Positions 38,101 through 48,300 of a stretch of DNA of 64,000 nucleotides are shown piece by piece (position 1 is the stretch's first letter; every line of letters starts with the position of its first letter). This stretch comes from Branchiostoma floridae (lineage: Eukaryota > Chordata > Leptocardii > Amphioxiformes > Branchiostomatidae). Made by a program: the position numbers and the translations under genes. The DNA lies in the NCBI RefSeq assembly GCF_000003815.2, contig NC_049996.1, positions 15,588,336 to 15,652,335 of the forward strand, read 5' to 3'. The notes beneath the pieces are model-generated. The model had not been told where the DNA came from, did not search any database, and saw only the letters and a list, made by a program, of their open reading frames with translations.

Positions 38101-39276
38101 CGCTACTTGAAGTTGAAGTCATGGCTGTTTCTTGTATCGTGTAGACAGCAGAGTTTGTGTTACACAGACAAGTGTGGCGGTAGACGGTTCGCGTTTCTCA
38201 GCACAGCACACCGGGTCACCCATAATCCTAAGTGTGCTGGGTTCATTAACGTATAGAGGTTTGGCGCTTGGGGCTAATATCACGATCCGAAATAAAGAAT
38301 GCGATCCCTTACAAAATTCCCCCTTTGGGGCCGATCGACCCTAGGCCAACGGATCTACGGAACGACCATCCTTCCCCCACCACTGACGAAGTAATGCTAT
38401 GCTCTCCCTCCCAAAACAACTGTACTCAGTGGGTGTAGTCTTCAACAAAGAAGGCGTAGCCTTTTTCTTTAGCCAGTTCTGCCCCACTGATGGTGGTTTT
38501 GACGGAGGTGTTCGAAATAGAATATTGGGTTCTATTTGTTCGATATGGCGTTCGACAGGATCGTTCCATTAGATGATGGGGGCCAAACAGCCAGGCTGCG
38601 GTACCACTTGTATCACGGGGACATGTTATATGTGGCACATACATTAGATCTGGTCCAATATGACCGGTGAAAAGTGGCCGGAATCAAGCTTTTAAATAAT
38701 CAAGACCCCGCCCAAGCCACATATTGCTTCCTCTCACGCCATGGCATGGACCCTCTCCAAGAACGAAGAATTATGACCTTCCCCACCTCACACCGAAATT
38801 GATGTGCCCGGGCCTTCGGTGATGGAGAACTCCTATGGTAGCGACCAAACACACGCAAACATGCGGTCTAACACCTAACAGTGATGAACGCTATCCGGTG
38901 ATCTTTTGCTCCAACATTGCTGATATACAAACCATCTGGGACCGGAAGGAGAACTGATGGCATCTTTGTTGCGCCAACTTTTACCGCGCGAGCTGAGTGA
39001 AGTGGCACGTGCCGGAACGCACGTCCGCTGATATAGCTGGTGACATGCACGTGACTGGGTGTGTGTTTGCGTCTCTGATTAGCATGAAGCCCGTCATTTA
39101 GCAAAATATCTACTTATTTTAAATTCGATGTCTCATTAAGACGTGCCCAATTAGTATGACGACAATCCATCCAGACCTCGAGTTATTACATACAGACACA
39201 GACACACGCACACACAGGCAGACAGACACAAAGACACACACGCGCGTGCGCACACACGCACGCACGCACACGCACA

Positions 39277-39357
<81 letters not shown>

Positions 39358-42300
39358 ACACACACACACACGCACACACCAAAGAACCACGTGTGCGTTG
39401 CTTCATAGTTGGTGACATTTATACAATGTATATTTGGATGATTTCGAACGTTTGATACACCGTATCGTCACTCGCCCTCTCTGCAATAGTTGATCATAGT
39501 TGTTGACGTATATGTACACGAGACTGAAGGTAGCTGCACATTTGCTGCCATAAATCATTATTAAACTCTGATAATGTCAAGCTCTATCAGCTATACAGAA
39601 ATAAGAGAAGCCGTTGAGGGTTTGATATATGATTGTGGTGATATTCATTCCTTCAGCCGCAACGAGAAACAGGTTAGAAGGAAACTTACACCTCACTCTG
39701 ACACAAAATAATAGACTACATGTTACAAACGGCCACCGGAATACTTCCGTTCACTTATCGTTCTTCAGAAACGTCAATCAAACGTTCATCTGCGTTTTCT
39801 TTAAACAAACAGTCTTGTCAAGGGACTTCCGAATGGATTAAGCGGAGAAGTGGGTATTTTCATTTTCGGCATTAAAGATCTAAACATAGGGGTTCTAAAC
39901 ATAGGTATCAAAATAATGACCGTATATAGATATTTTTATAACGCCATTACTGAGAAAAAAGGAAAAAACATGTAAGTATGGATTCTGCACAATTTCCCAA
40001 GCGATCCCACCCTCCGAAACGGTTAAGGTGGACTCGCCCTTGACTTGCATTTACTGAGTGGTAAACTTAAGTACAATACAACCTGATGTTTTGTGGCCCC
40101 AAACTCCTCCAATGATTGTAAGAAACTTATAATAATAATAATAATATCGGGTGTATTTATCCCATACTACAACTCCTGTATTAGTTAGATAAGCCTTAAG
40201 TTAAGTTATAACACTGTAGTCATGTAGATGCCATACTTTGTACCTCGTACAATTGTTGTGCAATAAAGTTATTATTAAACAGCACAATCGTCTATTCAAC
40301 AGTTGAGTATAGATTCTGCAAAATTTTCCAGACGAAACGGTTTTAATAGGTGGACTCGCCCTTGCTTGCATTTACTGAGTGTTAAACTTAAGTACAATTT
40401 TATGGCCACAAACTCGCCAATAAAACAGTGCGACTCGACATCCTTACTACGTTATTTGGGAATCCCAAACTGCGACCCACTTCTAGCCGCCCCATAACTG
40501 CCACTAAAGTGTCCAGAGGGAGACAGGAGCCAGGCCAACCCAAATATTTGTTCTATCAACATCTGGTCGGGAAACGTCTCGACATTTGGCGGGAAAACAA
40601 AACAGACGAAAGCACAGCCTCGAAGAAAAACATTTCAGTCCGTCTGTAACCTGCCAGCCACAGAGTAAAGCTTACAAAGGCTGAACAAAGCCAAGATTTG
40701 TCACGCCAGTTGGGTCAAACACTTTGCTGATGTTTTTGTAGCGTTGGACCATTTTTCTTTCTGTACTTTTAGCAAATGGACGTTATGAAATGAAAAGAGT
40801 ATTTATGCGTTTAGAATACGTTGTGTTTATCAATACAAGCTATCATTTACTTGTGTTACTTCGGAAATACAAATATAAGGTTAATTTTAAAGCTCAAAGG
40901 TATCAACTCATAAATCTTAGATATCGATGGGGTTTTCTTTATTTTTCGATTTTTAAATTTCGTTTAAAGAACCTATTAAAAATGTATTTTAAAGAACCCG
41001 CGCGGTGTCTTGGAATGGACTCTAAGAAAATTATATTTCGTACTTCGATGGAGGTTAGACATCCAGGTAATAAGATATGCCAAATAGCAATAGCTCAAGC
41101 AACTAATTTAGATATGATTTTTGAAACGGACAGACGAAAAGTTTCGTCAGCAAGACTAAAGAGACCTCGTTGGGGAGCAGGTTAATTGATATTTCACACA
41201 ATTCGTACCCAGACAGACGCACAATGATCAGTCCCTTCCTTGGAGCTCCAACAATTCGTACAATTCGCTCTGTTTGCCCCCTTTAGGCGCTGGCATTCAA
41301 CCGGCCACCATCAAGTCTAGTGTCTGTCACCACGGTAAGCTGTACGGGCTCTCCTGCCAAGTACGGCCCGCGCGCCCGACGCCGGGACTCTGATAGTCTG
41401 ATAGCCAGGCGTCTCTAATCTCTGATTCCTTTTGTTTTGGTACCATCCATTCCAAGAAAGCGGCTAATCCAGTTAAAAGACTCGCTACTACTTTCAGTAC
41501 CTTTCAGAAAGAGAATTTCTTGAAAGTATTTCCTTGCCAGATGCAAGTACGGCCCGTCGCAGGACTCTGAATAGTCTGATAGCCAAGCGTCTCTAATCTC
41601 GGACTACATTTGGTGCCATCCATTCTAAGAAAATAGTACTGATATAGATACACCAATACAGCCCAACTCCTCGGCTCTAGGACCAACATGGCCCAAGGAA
41701 GTTATAAAGCAGCCCCCTGACTTTAATAGACCCTGAATGATAAACATCTTATTAGTGATAGATATTAGTGAGATCGGGCCGGAGTCTGGTATCCAGGCTA
41801 AAAAAAAAGGAGCTATTAAATCCAGTTAGGAGGATCGCTATTATTTTCAGAAAAAAAATTATGTGAAAGCATTTCCCCCAAAAGATGCTTTCAACTTTAA
41901 GCAAATGGTCGGAAACTTTCGATTCCGAGAAATATTCGCCAAGGGGGAATAAAAAAAAAAGACAAAAATGTTTCCGACTATTTCCTTTAAAGTTTAATAT
42001 TGGAAATAAAAGCTGCTTTTTTTACACTGTTATCCCCGACTGAGGCATTGATTTTCCCCGAGCTACAAGCACCTCCCCTGTAATCTACCCTGTCTGAGGG
42101 ACATGGGTTCGATCCCCACGGCCCAGCGGTCGTCACGCGAAGGTCCCGACACGGCGTCTCTCAGGTGTAATTGGTCCTTTCTTGGAATTCACACTTGACT
42201 TTCCCTTTGACCTCTGATAAAAAGATCGCCTTTTAGATGCAACCCCAAGTTCAACGATCTCCCGTTACGACCTCGTTGACCAGAATGGATGTCATTGACC

Positions 42301-45300
42301 TTAATTTGAGTTCAGGAACCTTGTGACTTGTGAAACTACCAGAAAATATCCAGAAAGGTTCTATTGGCAAAGTCACACTATCTTTTTGACAAGGAAAATT
42401 CGAATGCCCGGTCTCGTTTACTTCAGTATAATTCATACTAAGAGTAGTGTGCAAATAATGACTCACGATAAAAAAAGATATTGCCATTCTCCCTTCTTTT
42501 TATATATACTGTTTAGTGAATAAAGACCTTTATTGCACATGGTCACAGTACTAACAAAACATGCATATAATCAGCCTCATTACTCAACACACTGGGTACC
42601 TACTGGCTGGCAAAATACATTGTACACCAGACTGTGACGGTGACCTGATATTATTATTATCAAAAGTATCACAGATGTAGTCTAACACAGAATTCTTCTT
42701 GTTGTCTCCCCTTCCCTGTACCTATGGACCGATCCCCAAACCCCGCCCCCTGTTCGATCATGGCTCTATTTCGAACACCTCCGTCAAAAATAGCCATTTC
42801 TGTCCTGCTGGCAGTTTTTTTGACGGAGGTGTTCGAAATAGAAAAGGGGGTTCTATTTGTTCGATATGGCGTTCGACAGGATCGGTCCATTAGTGCCGTG
42901 TCCCCAAGAATCCCCGGGCCCCGTGCAACAGAACACAATCCTGCACGGTGTCCAACAGCACATTCCTGCAGACTTGGGATCACGACTCTCTCACCTCCCC
43001 ATGTGTCCTGTGTTAAACAATTCCGCACGCACGAGTGAGTATTGGTCACGGTCATCTTCGCTCGACCATTACTCCCGGACAGGGTTAAAAGAAACGTTAT
43101 GGTGGGTCAAGGGGTGGCCATAATTTTCAACGGAAAATTTAGGGAATNNNNNNNNNNNNNNNNNNNNNNNNNNNNNNNNNNNNNNNNNNNNNNNNNNNNN
43201 NNNNNNNNNNNNNNNNNNNNNNNNNNNNNNNNNNNNNNNNNNNNNNNGCTATAAGCGAGATTTAATCAGGCTACCGCAACACTGTGGCATATTACATTTA
43301 CTTCGTGACTTGTCCAATTTCTTCGCAACAAAAGTCTGTGTTGTCGCTTGTCTCGGTTTATGAGAAGAAACAGTCTGTCTGTGTGTCGCCCCACGTGAAA
43401 CGGAATTTCCTTTCATCAATCATTATATCAATTGAGGCTTGTGGGGGGGGGGGGGGGTACAAAGATATCAAGTACAGTACTTATAAAACCTAGAACATAC
43501 ATTTGCAATAGACGTTTTCATTTTTGTTAAAACCCCACTCAGTGATTTACAGGGTATTGGAAGACTAATTAGTGATCCCTATCTTTCTAGAAAATCAAAA
43601 GTTAAATTGCCGGAAAATGAGCCAAAATTGCATCTCAAAGTACGTTTTAGAGATCTAGAGATACAGATCACTTCAGCGCTCGTTCTACAAAGGACGGAAA
43701 AGTTGCCTAAAACTGAGTTGGCACTGGTCCCCTGGTCAGCTGTAATCTTCGTGTAGTCTACAATTTTCTTGTTGAAACGGTTTGTCTGGACTTTTTTCGC
43801 ACCCAGGGTCCCAGTGTAATCTTGTTTACCCCGTAACCAATGATCGGCCCTGTCTCCTCAGCTCGGAGTTTCTCCTGAACTAGACCTTCTCACTCAACAG
43901 TCGCGCTGTGGGGGACGGGGGGCATGTAAGGTCATGGAAGGAGCAAAGCGGAACCTACCCGCTAAGGGCAAAAGTAGTGTTAATATAGTAGTAGTACTAT
44001 ACTCTGTTCAGTGGGTCCACAATGTATAAATCGCACTGGTGACGAGTCATCTTAAGACACTCCTTCCAAGATTTCTTCGGGCTACCACGGTCTCTGACTC
44101 TCTGATATTTTTATCACCTCTGTGAAAACCGGGGTATTCTTTTCGGCCTGTCTGTTTGTTTGTTTGTCTTGTGTTCAATGTTGAAACCTAAGGATATTGT
44201 AGCATGTTTTGATGCATTGTTTCCTTTTCCATCTTTCCTTCTTTCTTTGTTTGCTTCTATGTCGTCTATCTTTATTTCATACCTTCCATTCTTTGCTCCA
44301 ATGTTACCTCTAGCTGCTATGTTTTATCTTCCACAGAATCACTCTCTCTGTGTGTCTCTCTTTGTGAAGTATTTCTCTCTTTCTCCCTGTTGTATTGATG
44401 ACGATGGATAGCAGTTCAGTAGACTTGTTGACGCCTGAACCGCCCTAGATAACGTTTCCAGCTCAAGGGAAGAAAAGAAACCGGATTTTGCTGTAAGCCC
44501 CCATCGCTGTGGTTGTGAAGATGGCCCCGTAAACATGTCCTACCTACCCAGACTGGGCGACCTAGTCTGTGTAACACAAACTCCGCTTTCAGGGACTTCC
44601 GGGACTGGCAATGTAGGACGGGCCTATAGGAAGCGCGATTAAATCAGGCTATGGGCGACCGATTTGTTAAAAGCTCTGAGAATCATTTTTCGGTTTTCAA
44701 CAATATTCCATTGATACCTGTTGATGACCCCCCCCCCCCCCCAACCCCCCTGCACCGGGAAGGTCCCCTTCTCTTTTCGATAAGAGTGGTGGGTTCTTTA
44801 ACGTGCTAGAGGTGTGGCTTTTCCCGAACACGGGACCTCCATGTAACGTCCTATCCCAGCGATGGCCCTAGCCGAAGCTAGCTACTCATTTTTGAGTGAA
44901 GTGAGGAAAGTCGTGTAAAGTGCCTTTCCCAAGGGCACAAGACCGGTGACATGGCAGGTTTCGAACCCAACACCTCTAAACGCCTGGTATTTCGAGGCTA
45001 TCACGTCCGTCCCGTCACTGTCAACTCCATCCACAACATGCGGGAATGTTCGGAATTTCCACTCTCCAGAATATGACTAGAAATATGTAGCACGCTATTG
45101 GTAACAGGTTGTTCGGTGGACAGGTGCATGTGGGGAATGATGTTGCGTCACAGTGAGCGCTGCTCGCGAAGAAAAGCTAAAAGTTTTTCTTATTATCTAA
45201 ATCCCTTAATTATACTAATGCGTCATTAGTGAAATAATNNNNNNNNNNNNNNNNNNNNNNNNNNNNNNNNNNNNNNNNNNNNNNNNNNNNNNNNNNNNNN

Positions 45301-48300
45301 NNNNNNNNNNNNNNNNNNNNNNNNNNNNNNNNNNNNNNTAGCTACTTCTGTACAGTTATTTTTCTCCCGATAAACGACGTTGAGTAGAGAAGATTGCAGT
45401 ACAGTACAGTATGTAGAATAGAGTAGAGTATTGTATTGTTTAGTAGGGCAGAGTAGAGTAGAGTAGAGTATTGTTTAGTAGGGCAGAGTAGAGTAGAGTA
45501 GAGTAGAGTATTGTTTAGTAGGGCAGAGTAGAGTAGAGTAGAGTAGAGTAGAGTAGAGTAGAGTAGAGTAGAGTAGAGCAGAGCAGATCGATATAGTAGA
45601 GTACAGTAGAGTAGAGTACAGTATAGTAATGTAGAGTAGAGTAGAGTAGAGTAGTGTAGAGTAGAGTACAGTAGAGTATGAGCATAGTGAAAGATAAACG
45701 AAGTTGAGTAGAGAAGAGTACAGTACAGTATGTAGAATAGAGTAGAGTATTGTTTACTTGGGTAGAGTAGAGTAGAGTAGAGTAGAGTAGAGTACAGTAC
45801 AGTAGAGTAGAGTAGAGTAGAGTGAGAGTAGAGTAGGGTAGAGTACAGTAGAGTAGAGTACAGTAGAGTAGATCTAGAGTAGAGTAGAGTAGAGTAGAGT
45901 AGAGTAGAGTAGAGTAGAGTAGTGTAGAGTAGAGTAGAGTAGAGTAGAGCAGAGCAGAGTAGAGTAGAGTAGAGTAGAGTAGAGTAGAGTAGAGTAGAGT
46001 ACAGTACAGTACAGTACAGTAGAGTACAGTACAGTAGAGTGCAGTAGAGTATGAGCATAGTGCAAGTAGAGTAAAATAGTCTTCCAGTGTCTTCCAGTTT
46101 GTTGCTGCTATTCGATACGTACGTCCAACTCCAAACGAAAGTTGTTCTCGTCAAACTAACTTCGTGTAGCCAAAATATTGATACAGTGGAATTGACCCAT
46201 CGGCGAGAAGTCGGGCACGGCTCGGCCCCTGTTTTGGCACCGGCAAGTGGTTCGAATTTGGGGAGGGCCGGGAGCGTGACATCTCAGTGGAATGATGGGA
46301 GATTTGGTTTCAACTATGGGACGGGTTGGAATTAGGGACCTATCGTTTCTGGTCATAACATGGTCTTCGTAAAGAGTGTAGTAGACCTTTTCGGTGAGGT
46401 AGGAGTCTCGCTCCAGTTGAAGACCTCGGTTTAGCCGTAAAGCTGACTTGTGTTGTGTTCCAGGCTTAGATATAGCCTGTGCCTGCTTTGGGTAATGAAA
46501 AAAGAACTAGTTCAAACAAGATCGGTCACTTGAATACGGCTAATATTTTCAACAGTTCAGTTAGAAAAGCTGTATCATACGAACATCCTTTGTTTAAAAC
46601 ACAAGAGTTTTCTTTTACACAACCAGTTTTTCTCACCTGCTGACGTTTCGATGTCTGTCAGACATCTTCCTCAGAGCTTCTCGGCTACATAAAGCGGCGA
46701 GAAGCAGAACTCCAGTTAGAATCTCTGAGAAAGGTGTCTGACAGACATCGAAACGTCAGCAGGTGAGAGAAACTGGTTGTGTAAAAGAAAACTCGTTTCT
46801 ACCAACCTGATGAAATTATTTTCGGATCCTTTGTGTAACTACCACAAACTTGTAATTTTATTCAATGGCATCTTACGAAACACAACATTTTCCCCTGGGC
46901 CTTAGAGTTATAGAAGAATCGTCCTATGACGCACATGTTTGTGCGCACGAGCCCCACACGCGAACAACAGGATCTCAGGATGTCAACGAGCAATTGTAGC
47001 AGCCTGCCGGCCTTGATACGGCACAATGTCTCACCGCCTCGCTCAAAAGCGGTCCTCCTGCATATTTTATAACATAATCGTGTGCCGCTATTGTCGTGCG
47101 CCGGGTAATTTCTTGGCCCTGTGGACGCTTATTAGCCAAATGGAAGCCCATAGATCATGTGTCAGTATGGCCGATCAGTCACACACAAACACCCACAACT
47201 TCTGCTCACTTCACGCCATCATAGGTGGATAAAATACACCACTATATCAATCATACATATCACCGCACGAAACCTGATCTTAAAGCGCACGTAAAGCATT
47301 CGTAAAGGTATACTTTCTTGAAAAACGTTATCTTTACGCACGCTTTAAGGAGGGCTAAAAGACTGGTTTACTTGCATGTATATCTTACAGAATTATTTTC
47401 CCGCTTGTATGGGAGAAACATTAAATCTTGGAGGAAAAATAAAACCCTGACCGAGCCTTATCAAGGCTTGGGTCACATTTCCACACGCTTTGTAAGGAGG
47501 GCTGAAAGACTGGTTTACTTCCATGTATATGATCTTACAGAAAATGTTATTTTCCCGCTTGTACGGAGGAAACATTAAATCTAAAAGGAAAAAAAATAAA
47601 ACCCTGCTCGACCCTTATTTAGCTGTGATTCAGCATTTCCCAGAATCCGTGTGTCATCCGACCCGCCCAAACTACAATTCCTGAAGGAACACGACTCGTG
47701 TCGTCTATGAGTCATACAAGAGGAAATCTCAAAACAAAACTACCAAGAAAAATGTCCAAAATGAGTCATACAAGAGGAAATCTCAAAACTACCGAGAAAA
47801 ATCCCGCCTATTCGAAATAAAGAGGAGGCATAACTATCACTGTTTATAGCCGTTAGTATTGTGATTTGCTACTCCTAGTTTGTGACGGTGAGAAATATGA
47901 AATCATGAAGCAAATATGCTATTGTATAGATAATTGTTGTATAGATCATTCGCATTCGCAATATTATGTTCTCGAGAATATTTTCAATATTGGGGCCAAA
48001 ATCTTACATACAGCAGCTTTTATGAAACCGGGAAACATGATTCAACAACTTGTTAAAGCCATAGACTAGAGGAAACAGGAAACAGGTTTTCTGCCCCCCA
48101 CGCACGCCCCCATGGTTATTTCACAACACCTGAACATCGTTTATTGCCGTTAGTATTGTGATTTGTAACTCCTAGTTTATGATGGTGTTCCTAACTCAGT
48201 GAGAATTTTGCAGCTTATTTGTTATGAAGTTCACAAACACCAAAATATAAAAGTATGAGGGAAATATGCCAAAAAGTTGTTGCATAGATCATAATTTTGC

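Noticed and set aside
39119-39455. Cys-Val and Thr-His frames on both strands
   Set aside because: Translation of the CA/TG microsatellite.
40790-41185. 131-residue + strand frame in WDR86 intron 2
   Set aside because: Its second half lies in a decayed copy of the AAGCAACTGGATATG repeat, and the first half is AT-rich and Lys/Leu/Phe-biased. No domain or splice context was seen.
42085-42135. GGGTTCGATCCCCACG, B-box-like
   Set aside because: No cloverleaf around it; likely a SINE remnant.
45342-46154. 270-residue Leu-Tyr-Ser-Thr frame
   Set aside because: Translation of the GAGTA pentamer array.
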